Below, piece by piece: positions 56,916 to 64,000 of a DNA stretch of 64,000 nt (the stretch's first letter is position 1; each line of letters begins with the position of its first letter). The DNA comes from Paenibacillus xylanexedens (GTDB lineage Bacteria > Bacillota > Bacilli > Paenibacillales > Paenibacillaceae). The translations under genes were made by a program, and so were the position numbers. The stretch lies in the NCBI RefSeq assembly GCF_007676705.1, contig NZ_VEBF01000001.1, forward strand, positions 1,674,001 to 1,738,000, given 5' to 3'. The notes below the pieces were generated by a model. The model did no database searches and had not been told where the DNA came from. It was given only the letters and a program-made list of their open reading frames with translations.

Positions 56916-56952
56916 GATAGACTCCTTTTTTTATGGTTAATCTTCATACCTC

Positions 56953-57432
56953 TTATAGACTGTTCACATAATTTTTGATGGATGAGATCAGATCAGACTG
57001 TTTTCTCACATAGGGTTGGAACGTCAGCTCCTCTATGCAAGGAACCAGCTTTTGCAAATCAGCCTGACTCTCCGCGACGGCCACGTATCCGTTATCCTGA
57101 AAAACCTTGGAGATCTCAAGCTGATGGTCATCCACATGCTCACCCCATTCTTTCCGGCGCGGAATGACGATAACCGGCTTGCCACGTTCGAGACAATTCG
57201 TAATGGAACCCACACCGGCATGAGAAATAATGCATCTGCTGCGCTCCACATATTCATTCATCTCTTCCTGGGTAAGGAAAGGAATCGCTGTGAAATTTCG
57301 CGGCTGATACTCGGTATATCCGGATTGGGCAACAACCTCATCTTCAATAATTCCTGCCTCAATCGCTTCATCAATAAGCTCAAACATCCGATTGAAGGAA
57401 AAACGCTGAGTTCCAACGATAGCAAATATCAA
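56953..57432 (-). CDS. Alg13/PssE-like glycosyltransferase catalytic subunit
   Basis: A 159-residue protein equal to the C-terminal half of a GT28-type transferase. It carries the donor site: SRCIISHAGVGSITNCLERGKPVIVIPRRKEWGEHVDDHQLEIS. It is expected to work with the Alg14-like membrane subunit encoded just upstream, whose stop it overlaps by 4 nt. TTG start with GGGGGG 7 nt upstream. Such pairs usually transfer GlcNAc in eukaryotes and GlcA or Gal in bacterial EPS systems; the sugar here is unknown. Confidence 0.88.
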   Translation of the reverse strand: MIFAIVGTQRFSFNRMFELIDEAIEAGIIEDEVVAQSGYTEYQPRNFTAIPFLTQEEMNEYVERSRCIISHAGVGSITNCLERGKPVIVIPRRKEWGEHVDDHQLEISKVFQDNGYVAVAESQADLQKLVPCIEELTFQPYVRKQSDLISSIKNYVNSL

Positions 57433-57887
57433 AATAAAGCCCCCCTGTACTTCGCATTGGGATAGCTATCCTGCAACGTTTCCCATTGGATGAAGAACTC
57501 ATCCGAGATTTTGTACATCAATCTTCCGGTAGCGCTGGAGGAATAGATTTTGGCATAACTTTCGATATAGATCAGCTTGGCACCGAAGATTTTACCGATG
57601 AGGCAAAAAGGGTATGTGGCTCCCGCCCCTGTCGTAATAATCACCTTTGGACGCTCACGCAGATATAGAAAGAACGATTTAATAATATTAGCCACAAAGA
57701 TTAGCAAGAACATCGCATTCTTCCGCTCTTGCTGCATCAAGAAGTATACTTTGCCCTGTGCCGAATCGACTTTTCTGCTTTTGTTCTTCTCGGTAATCAG
57801 GAAATAATCATGTTCTTCAACCGCAGGAATAATTTTGGTTAATTCATCAAAATGACCGCCTGTAGAACTGATCAAACAGACCTTCAT
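57429..57887 (-). CDS. Alg14/PssD-like membrane-anchoring glycosyltransferase subunit
   Basis: A 152-residue protein equal to the acceptor-binding half of a GT28-type enzyme, with KVCLISSTGGHFDELTKI at the start, a hydrophobic helix (about 60-78) and VIITTGAGATYPFCLIGKI, IYIESYAKIYSSSATGRLMY. It recruits the Alg13-like subunit to the membrane. AGGAG precedes the ATG, which overlaps the Wzy stop by 4 nt. Confidence 0.88.
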   Translation of the reverse strand: MKVCLISSTGGHFDELTKIIPAVEEHDYFLITEKNKSRKVDSAQGKVYFLMQQERKNAMFLLIFVANIIKSFFLYLRERPKVIITTGAGATYPFCLIGKIFGAKLIYIESYAKIYSSSATGRLMYKISDEFFIQWETLQDSYPNAKYRGALF

Positions 57888-59260
57888 GTTCTAATCTCCT
57901 TTGAAAAGGATACGTCCTTCGCTCGCTGTGCCTGTATATCCACTTTTGCTTCGGCCCCTGACTTGGTATGGACTCCATTTCCCGTAGCATATAACGCGTT
58001 CAGGAAGATACAGAATGGAGCAATCAGATGAACCGTGGACAAGGTATTGTCAAAAAAGGAATAGGTCAGGAAACCGATAATCATACCGGCAAAATACAAC
58101 CGGATCATGCCGCCCAATCGGAGGTATACAGCTCGGAACACCAGAAGCAGCGAAAGAAACAACAGGATGGCTCCAACTAACCCGCCATCGTAATAAAAAC
58201 GAATGTATTCGTTATGCGGAACGACGAAGCCAGAAAAGATACTTCCATCATTCGCTACGAGCGTTGAGCCGAGGCCACGTCCAAATATCGGATACTCATT
58301 CGCTTTGCCAATAAAATAATTCCAGGCTACATCTCTTCCCGACAAGCCCTTGCTCTCTGACCTCATCTCATAATTGTCCCACTGCGCAATGACCATATAG
58401 GCCACAGCGACAACGAACAAAATGAGAGGAATGATGGCACTGACTCTGCCTTTAATGAAGGCTTTCAATTGATCAAATAGATAGACCAGAATAATCGGAA
58501 TCAACGCGATAAGCGGTCCCCGAGTTCCCGTCTGGACCAGAATGACCAGATGTGTCAAGGTAAGCATGTAATACAGAACAACCTGATGGCCTTGCTTGAT
58601 CTGAATCAGACAGACGCAGATCGAGATAAAACACAACATGGCCAGATGCGCGGCGATGTTAGCTCCCTGTAATCGGGTTACTCCCGACATCTCCAGATTA
58701 GTTATGGACAATATGCCAGCCAGCTGCAGGACATAACCACCAGCAAGACTGAACAGCGGCAGCCATGCGAGCACACGTATGATTCGTTGACTGATCTCAC
58801 GAGAAAAGTGAGGCATCAGCAGCAAAAATGGAACAATGACTCCCAGAAACGCCTTGAATGGATCGAGCGGACTAACCTTACTGGGCAGATCCGATAGAAA
58901 ATAACTCTCCACAAATAAAAAGCCGATTGCCAGTGCAGGATATATCAGATCTTTGCGAATACCAAAGCGTAAAAAAAGAGAGATGACAAAACCCAGGATC
59001 GCCAGCTTATAGAAGGAAAGCGAATCCAGCCCTGCCAGATGAATGGTAAATATCTTATCAATGGACAATGAAAAACTTACAATGAGAATCATAAAGATCC
59101 AGCTGGGCTGTTTAATGTAAACGCCCAGCAGAATCACAGATAGGAGTGCAACAACCGAGATTAGCGGAAGATAGATTGCTGCGAAGACAATGACAAGTGA
59201 AAAGAGAATGATATTAAACGACTTCATGTTCCATGCAGCAAGTATACCGGTCTTTTGCAT
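57884..59260 (-). CDS. wzy: Wzy-type polysaccharide polymerase / O-antigen ligase family
   Basis: A 458-residue membrane protein with about twelve helices and a large periplasm-equivalent loop. The Wzy_C/O-antigen ligase signature is visible (VQTGTRGPLIALIPIILVYLF; NYFIGKANEYPIFGRGLGSTL; VPHNEYIRFYYDGGLVGAILL). It joins flipped repeat units into the polymer. AGGTGG precedes the ATG. A 34-nt gap separates it from the priming transferase gene. Confidence 0.9.
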   Translation of the reverse strand: MQKTGILAAWNMKSFNIILFSLVIVFAAIYLPLISVVALLSVILLGVYIKQPSWIFMILIVSFSLSIDKIFTIHLAGLDSLSFYKLAILGFVISLFLRFGIRKDLIYPALAIGFLFVESYFLSDLPSKVSPLDPFKAFLGVIVPFLLLMPHFSREISQRIIRVLAWLPLFSLAGGYVLQLAGILSITNLEMSGVTRLQGANIAAHLAMLCFISICVCLIQIKQGHQVVLYYMLTLTHLVILVQTGTRGPLIALIPIILVYLFDQLKAFIKGRVSAIIPLILFVVAVAYMVIAQWDNYEMRSESKGLSGRDVAWNYFIGKANEYPIFGRGLGSTLVANDGSIFSGFVVPHNEYIRFYYDGGLVGAILLFLSLLLVFRAVYLRLGGMIRLYFAGMIIGFLTYSFFDNTLSTVHLIAPFCIFLNALYATGNGVHTKSGAEAKVDIQAQRAKDVSFSKEIRT

Positions 59261-59294
59261 ATCTGCTATGCCACCTCAAAGCCAGAATCGTGTT

Positions 59295-59993
59295 TCAAAA
59301 CGCATCCTTCGAACCAAGCAACACCCTGAACGTTCTGAAGATAATTTTGATATCCACCATCAAATTGCGCTCACGGGCATACGTCAGATCCAGCTCTACC
59401 ATTTCATTAAAGCCCACACTATTTCGACCGCTAACTTGCCATAATCCCGTACATCCCGGAATCATCTGCAGGCGCTGTCTATCATAAGAAGTGTAGTTCT
59501 CCACTTCTCTGGGCAGGGCCGGTCTGGGTCCAACGAGACTCATCTCTCCACGGAACACGTTCCATAACTGAGGCAGCTCATCCAGACTGGTTTTTCGAAT
59601 AAACTTGCCAATTCGGGTAATGCGAGGATCGTTCTTCATTTTGAACATGTTCCCGTTCACTTCATTCTGGTCAATCAGCTGTTCTAGCAGATCTTCTGCA
59701 TTCGCAACCATCGACCTGAATTTGTACATATGGAACTCTTTCCCATTCTGTCCGACCCGTACCTGACGAAAAAAAACAGACCCCTGCGGGGCCTCGATTT
59801 TGATCAGTAATCCGATGACGGCAAACAAGGGGCACAAAATGATCAAACCTATGAAAGAACCCAGCAAATCGAGCATTCTTTTCATAAATAGATACACTTT
59901 ATCCGCATTTTGCCCTGTCATCGTTGATGCATTGTACCCCAGACTTGGGTCCATAACAATCTCCGCTTCCTTCGTTTGGGGAGATGGACTCAT
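59295..59993 (-). CDS. priming undecaprenyl-phosphate sugar phosphotransferase
   Basis: A 232-residue monotopic phosphoglycosyltransferase (bacterial sugar transferase domain) that starts the repeat unit by moving sugar-1-phosphate to undecaprenyl phosphate. It has a short N-terminal tail, one membrane helix ([20 protein letters not shown]), then [45 protein letters not shown] and [14 protein letters not shown]. It lacks the large WcaJ N-terminal region. The start overlaps the galU stop by 4 nt. The primed sugar is likely glucose or galactose. Confidence 0.93.
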   Translation of the reverse strand: MSPSPQTKEAEIVMDPSLGYNASTMTGQNADKVYLFMKRMLDLLGSFIGLIILCPLFAVIGLLIKIEAPQGSVFFRQVRVGQNGKEFHMYKFRSMVANAEDLLEQLIDQNEVNGNMFKMKNDPRITRIGKFIRKTSLDELPQLWNVFRGEMSLVGPRPALPREVENYTSYDRQRLQMIPGCTGLWQVSGRNSVGFNEMVELDLTYARERNLMVDIKIIFRTFRVLLGSKDAF

Positions 59994-60892
59994 TCAAACT
60001 CCCCCCCGGCTACATGTTCTACCGACTCTTTTTCCAGGATTTGTTGCAGAGCCTGCAGCATTGGAATTCTAAGCTCCTGTTTTTGCAGAGCGAAGTCGAT
60101 GGTCGTCAAAATGAATCCCAGTTTCTCGCCCACGTCATAACGTACTCCTTCGAAATCGTAAGCATACACTCCTTGTGTCTCATTTAAACGCTGAATCGCA
60201 TCCGTTAATTGAATCTCTCCCCCTTGACCAATCTCCTGTTGCTCCAGATGTTCAAAAATCTCTGGACTCAGTACGTATCTCCCCATAATCGCCAGGTTGG
60301 AAGGCGCTGTGCCTTGGGCAGGTTTCTCTACGAACCTGAGAACCTCTGTCAAACGACCATCCGATTGAAGCGGGTCCACAATGCCGTATCTGTCTGTTTG
60401 TTCAGCAAGTACGGTTTGTACGCCAACAATGGAATGTTGAACCTGATCATATTGATCAATCAGTTGTTTGGTGCATGGCACTTCCGATACGACGATATCA
60501 TCTCCGAGCAACACGGCAAAAGGTTCGTCACCGATAAAGTTACGTGCACACCAGACAGCATGACCAAGTCCTTTGGCCTCTTTTTGTCTTATGTAGTGGA
60601 TATCCACATTAGAAGATTTGCGGACCTCTTCAAGCAGGCCTAGTTTGCCTTTTTCCAGCAAGTTGTGTTCCAGTTCAAAAGCGTTGTCGAAATGATCTTC
60701 AATCGCCCGTTTCCCTTTACCTGTTACGATGATAATGTCTTCAATTCCAGAGGCAATGGCTTCCTCAACGATATACTGTATAGTTGGTTTGTCCACTATA
60801 GGGAGCATTTCTTTAGGCATCGCTTTTGTGGCTGGCAAAAAACGTGTACCCAGTCCAGCTGCAGGAATGATCGCTTTTCTCACTTTTTTCAT
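59990..60892 (-). CDS. galU: UTP-glucose-1-phosphate uridylyltransferase
   Basis: A 300-residue nucleotidyltransferase making UDP-glucose, the substrate of the ugd product and probably of the priming enzyme. Motifs: [47 protein letters not shown], and [11 protein letters not shown]. The ATG at 60892 follows AGGGTGG by 5 nt; an in-frame GTG at 60901 falls inside that site. Confidence 0.96.
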   Translation of the reverse strand: MKKVRKAIIPAAGLGTRFLPATKAMPKEMLPIVDKPTIQYIVEEAIASGIEDIIIVTGKGKRAIEDHFDNAFELEHNLLEKGKLGLLEEVRKSSNVDIHYIRQKEAKGLGHAVWCARNFIGDEPFAVLLGDDIVVSEVPCTKQLIDQYDQVQHSIVGVQTVLAEQTDRYGIVDPLQSDGRLTEVLRFVEKPAQGTAPSNLAIMGRYVLSPEIFEHLEQQEIGQGGEIQLTDAIQRLNETQGVYAYDFEGVRYDVGEKLGFILTTIDFALQKQELRIPMLQALQQILEKESVEHVAGGEFE

Positions 60893-61077
60893 AAATACCA
60901 CCCTATCCTCTTTTTTTAGTTTTATAAAAGTTGAACCAGGGCATCTAACCCGTCCTCACGTCATACCTTCGACGATTAACGTCTAAGGTTCATTGAACCC
61001 ACAGCATGACCGAGTGCCTACAGTGATAAAGGTGCAGTAGACATTACCTGTTTATTTGGAAACATAGGGTAGAACTT
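60893..61077. other. gap between cpsD and galU in the EPS cluster
   Basis: 185 bp, the widest break between cpsB and the GH74-like gene. It has two short palindromes (GGTTC/GAACC and GACG/CGTC) but no T-tracted terminator. An A/T-rich stretch just before galU could host a second promoter. No gene seen. Confidence 0.4.
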
Positions 61078-61755
61078 TTACTTTTCTCCGTAGCCCACGG
61101 GAACTGCAGCGTTTTTGATATTGTTCAGGATCGCGCCCAGGATTCGCGCATTGACATGCTCCAGAGCAGCCTTGGTCTTCTTCACCAATTCCTTCTTGAC
61201 CTTGCCTGAGTTCACGACCAGCAGCACCCCATCGCACAGCGAACTTACAATGAGGGCATCTGTTACCGCCAGCACCGGCGGCGTATCAAACATGATGACA
61301 TCATATTGATCCTCTAACTCTTCAATCAGCTTTTTCATCCGATTGGAACCGATCATCTCGGAAGGGTTCGGCGGAATAGGCCCAGACGTGAACAGCTGGA
61401 GGTTGTCGATATAACTTTCTCTGAGCACCTCATCCACACTGTACTGATTAGACAGCACACTGCTAAGACCGATATGATTGGGTACGGAAAACACTTGGTG
61501 CAAGGAAGGATTACGCAGATCCGCATCAATCAGCAGAACCTTCTTGCCTTCCTGGGCATAGGTCACCGCAAGGTTGCTAATGGTTGTGGTCTTGCCTTCG
61601 CCGGCTTCAGCTGAAGCCACCATGATTTTACTGATGTGACTGTCGATCGAGGAGAACTGGATGTTCGTCCGTAATTTACGGTATCCCTCCGAGATTTGAG
61701 ATTTGGAGTTAAAATAGGTCACCAGACTGTTATTTTCATTGGTTTGCCGCGACAT
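61078..61755 (-). CDS. bacterial tyrosine kinase CpsD/CapB type
   Basis: A 225-residue cytosolic BY-kinase. Walker A AEAGEGKTTTISNLA is near residue 50, Walker A' VLLIDADLRNP, Walker B VIMFDTPPVLA. The C-terminal tail (VPVGYGEK) has one Tyr rather than the long Tyr cluster of many homologues. It controls polymer length or export with the Wzz-like adaptor encoded upstream. The ATG at 61755 is favoured because GTGGGGG lies 9 nt before it; an ATG at 61764 abuts that site. It overlaps the adaptor gene by 20 nt. Confidence 0.93.
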   Translation of the reverse strand: MSRQTNENNSLVTYFNSKSQISEGYRKLRTNIQFSSIDSHISKIMVASAEAGEGKTTTISNLAVTYAQEGKKVLLIDADLRNPSLHQVFSVPNHIGLSSVLSNQYSVDEVLRESYIDNLQLFTSGPIPPNPSEMIGSNRMKKLIEELEDQYDVIMFDTPPVLAVTDALIVSSLCDGVLLVVNSGKVKKELVKKTKAALEHVNARILGAILNNIKNAAVPVGYGEK

Positions 61756-62491
61756 ATTTGCCATCCCCCACTTTCTGTTGAGATATGTAATTTTTCGTAT
61801 TTTTCAGATCGTCTTTTTTCATTTTGGATATCACCGTAAGCACAGGCAGCCCCAGCTCTTTTTCCAGTTCAGTTTCGGATTTGAATGTATCGTCCAGGTA
61901 GTCCAGCAGAAATACGAGTGCAATCGCGAGCACTAGACCTGCGAACAGGCTGACAATGATGCTTAATGTGGTTTTCATATTAATTGGAGATGCGTTACTA
62001 TCCACTTTTGCTTCACTGAGAATAGCCACATTATCAATTTTCATGATTAGGGGGATTTGAGATTGAAACACGCTGGAGATGGCATTGACTGTTTTTGCGG
62101 CTTTTTCGTAGGAAGTCCCTTGTACAGTTATGCTCATCACTTGGGACTCGCTTGCTGTAGAGACGGAGGTGCTATTCATGAGCTGGGCAGAAGTTAAGCC
62201 CAAGTCTGGATACGTCGTAGCTACTTTATCCATAATGGCAGAAGATTTAATAATTTCTCTGTAAGAGTTAATAAGTTTGATATTGGTTTGGATCATGCTG
62301 AAATCCATCATGGCCTGACCTTCAACCGTTGATGTCTGATTCACGATGAGCTTGGAACTTGCCTCATAGATCGGCTGGGTGAAGAAAATACTTTTGACCC
62401 CTGCACCCACGCCCGCTATCAAAGCAATTGCAACAATCAACCAGATTTTCTTTTGTAAGAGTCGAAAATATCCTTTCAGTTCCACTTTCAT
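61736..62491 (-). CDS. Wzz/CapA-type chain-length regulator and kinase adaptor
   Basis: A 251-residue protein with two membrane helices (about 15-35 and 175-197) flanking an extracytoplasmic loop (PIYEASSKLIVNQTSTVEG ...). The C-terminal cytoplasmic tail (DYLDDTFKSETELEKELGLPVLTVI) activates CpsD-type kinases. The ATG at 62491 sits only 1-2 nt after AGGAGG. The third codon, GTG at 62485, has ideal spacing and may be the true start. Confidence 0.92.
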   Translation of the reverse strand: MKVELKGYFRLLQKKIWLIVAIALIAGVGAGVKSIFFTQPIYEASSKLIVNQTSTVEGQAMMDFSMIQTNIKLINSYREIIKSSAIMDKVATTYPDLGLTSAQLMNSTSVSTASESQVMSITVQGTSYEKAAKTVNAISSVFQSQIPLIMKIDNVAILSEAKVDSNASPINMKTTLSIIVSLFAGLVLAIALVFLLDYLDDTFKSETELEKELGLPVLTVISKMKKDDLKNTKNYISQQKVGDGKYVAANQ

Positions 62492-62523
62492 TCCTCCTAT
62501 ACGTTGTGATCAAACCTATGTAA

Positions 62524-63282
62524 CTACCAGATGGACAGCAACCATTTGCGAGGTTTCCAGCGTTCTGTGACCAGGCTCGAATTCGATAGAATGTGGGATG
62601 CATTCTCTGCCAGTTTTCTAACGGCTTCGGCTCCGAAGCGACGTTCAATGACACGCTCCCCCTCACTAATGGCGAACGTCCTTTTGCACGTATCATGTGC
62701 ATCTGATGAAATGAAATGAAACCCGTTTTCTTTGCAAAAATGAAAACACCACTTCTGAACTTTTCGTCCGAAAAGCCCGGTGAAAGATTGAGCCGTAAGC
62801 TGGCATAGCCCACCTTGACTCAAGTAATCAGCCAACAGCTTTGGCTTCTTCAAAATGGCACGATTGCGTTCCGGATGAGCAATAATAGGGGTAATTCCCG
62901 CTATTCGTAGTTCATGCAGTATCCTGGGGAACTGTGAGGGAATATGACCAAAGGGCAGTTCCAGCAACATGTAACGACTTCCGGCGAGTGTGCAGCACTT
63001 TCCTGCATATAAGTCTCCAATCAGGTTGTCATGCACCCTGATCTCCTGTCCGGGACGGATCTCCAGGCGAATGTTACGTATGCGAAGTTCTGCGTGAAGC
63101 AGGTTCACGGCCTGATTGACCACCATCGGTTCATTGTTGTATTGCCCGTTCAGGTGATGCGGAGTAGCAATAATGGAGGTAATTCCTGAGGCTGCCGCCT
63201 TCTCAGCCATCGCAACGGACTGCTCCATTCGAACAGGACCATCATCCAGACCGGATAATATGTGGCAGTGCATTTCAACCAT
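62524..63282 (-). CDS. tyrosine-protein phosphatase CpsB/YwqE type (PHP domain)
   Basis: A 252-residue manganese-dependent PHP-fold phosphatase that removes phosphate from the BY-kinase. Motifs: VEMHCHILSGLDDGP (metal-binding HxH), ATPHHLNGQYNNEPM, PIIAHPERNRAI and FISSDAHDTCKR. The ATG at 63282 has GAGGAAG 7 nt upstream. First obvious gene of the EPS operon, with kinase, adaptor and phosphatase together. Confidence 0.94.
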   Translation of the reverse strand: MVEMHCHILSGLDDGPVRMEQSVAMAEKAAASGITSIIATPHHLNGQYNNEPMVVNQAVNLLHAELRIRNIRLEIRPGQEIRVHDNLIGDLYAGKCCTLAGSRYMLLELPFGHIPSQFPRILHELRIAGITPIIAHPERNRAILKKPKLLADYLSQGGLCQLTAQSFTGLFGRKVQKWCFHFCKENGFHFISSDAHDTCKRTFAISEGERVIERRFGAEAVRKLAENASHILSNSSLVTERWKPRKWLLSIW

Positions 63283-63435
63283 ATCCAAACTTCCTCAATG
63301 TATGATCCCCCTTGCCCCTTTATTCATTGCGCAAATGCTTTTGGTGTTAAAGAACTAATGCATAACGCTATGAAATATAGTAAAATGGCGTTAAGTACAT
63401 GTTTTGTTCAGAAATTGTTAAGAATCGACTTGGAA

Positions 63436-63870
63436 TTATATGGTGAAATCAATGTAATGATAGGGTTGTTGCAGGGACTTTTGCTCTGTTGCCTTTTCGT
63501 ACTGAAAACGGGAAACCGTGGGAAACTGAACTTCAGTAAGCATTGTGTTTAACTGTCCAGTTATATATAGTTTCTGTTCGTGCTGAATATGCAAGTTTGA
63601 ATGATACATTGTGAGCTCTCCGAAGGGCTGTTTCCATTGCAACCTTGCGTGAAGTCTTACACATACATGATGATCTTCAACATCCAAACCAATGAGCATT
63701 TCTGATGATACTGGCAAGTTCAGGTCGCTCAGGAAGGTGATCGTTTGAGTGTCCATTCCAACTAACAGAACGGGGCGTCTTTTGCGTTCTACCATTTTCC
63801 CATGAAACTCCTGAATGTACATATGGACATTTAATTTCATATCAGCCCATTCCTGAATTATTGAATGCAT
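63436..63870 (-). CDS. hypothetical protein upstream of the EPS operon, weakly PilZ-like
   Basis: A 144-residue soluble protein. The middle (about 25-110) looks like a small beta-barrel (KRRPVLLVGMDTQTITFLSD; MLIGLDVEDHHVCVRLHARLQW) and begins with an Arg-rich ERKRR stretch, loosely recalling PilZ c-di-GMP domains. The second PilZ signature (D/NxSxxG) is missing, so the assignment is weak. AAAGGA lies 8 nt before the ATG. It precedes the EPS operon by 153 bp on the same strand, a natural place for a regulator. Confidence 0.6.
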   Translation of the reverse strand: MHSIIQEWADMKLNVHMYIQEFHGKMVERKRRPVLLVGMDTQTITFLSDLNLPVSSEMLIGLDVEDHHVCVRLHARLQWKQPFGELTMYHSNLHIQHEQKLYITGQLNTMLTEVQFPTVSRFQYEKATEQKSLQQPYHYIDFTI

Positions 63871-64000
63871 GGTTTCATTCCTTTAGAATGGATTAGCCTA
63901 CATGGACTGCCTTTACTTCCTTCTCACAGGTATATGGTTAAGGCAACAAGGAGATACTTAAAATATTCCAAATGATACATTTTGTAACTCCATACGTCCA

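Overview
The window reads as chromosome of a Paenibacillus-like endospore former. It carries a spore SASP of the SspH type, a GerAB-type germination permease, Fur, CIRCE and T-box regulation, and G-rich Shine-Dalgarno sites. It also has the Bacillus-type tsaE-tsaB-rimI-tsaD / ydiF / moaC / tatAC / groESL neighbourhood, a Ku plus split LigD end-joining set and a Firmicutes-type exopolysaccharide (EPS) cluster. Base composition looks moderate, with one GC-rich island inside tsaB. No phage, insertion sequence, CRISPR array, rRNA or tRNA was seen. Gene names come from motif recognition and memory of families; no search was run.

Layout. 1-8.4 kb, minus strand: partial rhaD, a GNAT acetyltransferase, a secreted MORN-repeat protein, a small possibly Ena-like protein, a Fur-controlled siderophore uptake operon, a DinB-like protein and an AraC regulator. 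The first gene of the siderophore operon joins an AraC regulator in frame to a lipoprotein binding protein. 8.6-12.7 kb: an AraC regulator divergent from a GH2 beta-galactosidase. 12.8-14.5 kb: small membrane and lipoprotein genes. 14.6-22.4 kb: groESL with CIRCE, tatAC, moaB, moaC, 5-formyl-THF cyclo-ligase and the ABC-F gene ydiF. 22.6-22.85 kb: a cluster of seven DnaA boxes. 23-25.6 kb: leuA behind two tandem leucine T-boxes. 25.6-29.4 kb: t6A genes tsaD, tsaB and tsaE with rimI, then sspH. 29.8-35.2 kb: ku, catE, a germination permease, and LigD ligase and polymerase as separate genes. 35.2-43.1 kb: YitT-type protein, cardiolipin synthase, CNNM/CBS transporter, AI-2E-type permease and an ABC exporter. 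43.4-63.9 kb: a minus-strand EPS cluster.

The EPS cluster holds CpsB phosphatase, Wzz-like adaptor, CpsD BY-kinase, GalU, a priming phosphoglycosyltransferase, Wzy, an Alg14/Alg13-type pair, four glycosyltransferases, Wzx, a pyruvyltransferase, ManC, UDP-glucose dehydrogenase, LCP, a secreted GH74-like beta-propeller protein and a VanZ protein. The sugar-nucleotide genes predict an acidic polymer with glucose, glucuronate and mannose, probably carrying pyruvate ketals.

The observations most worth following are non-coding or architectural. They are a pair of near-identical C-rich RNA elements ending in terminators (about 0.64-0.74 and 8.47-8.58 kb), the AraC-lipoprotein fusion with a Fur-type promoter inside it, the tandem leucine T-boxes, the DnaA-box cluster, and a structured inverted-repeat element present twice around the tsa genes, one copy lying directly upstream of ku.
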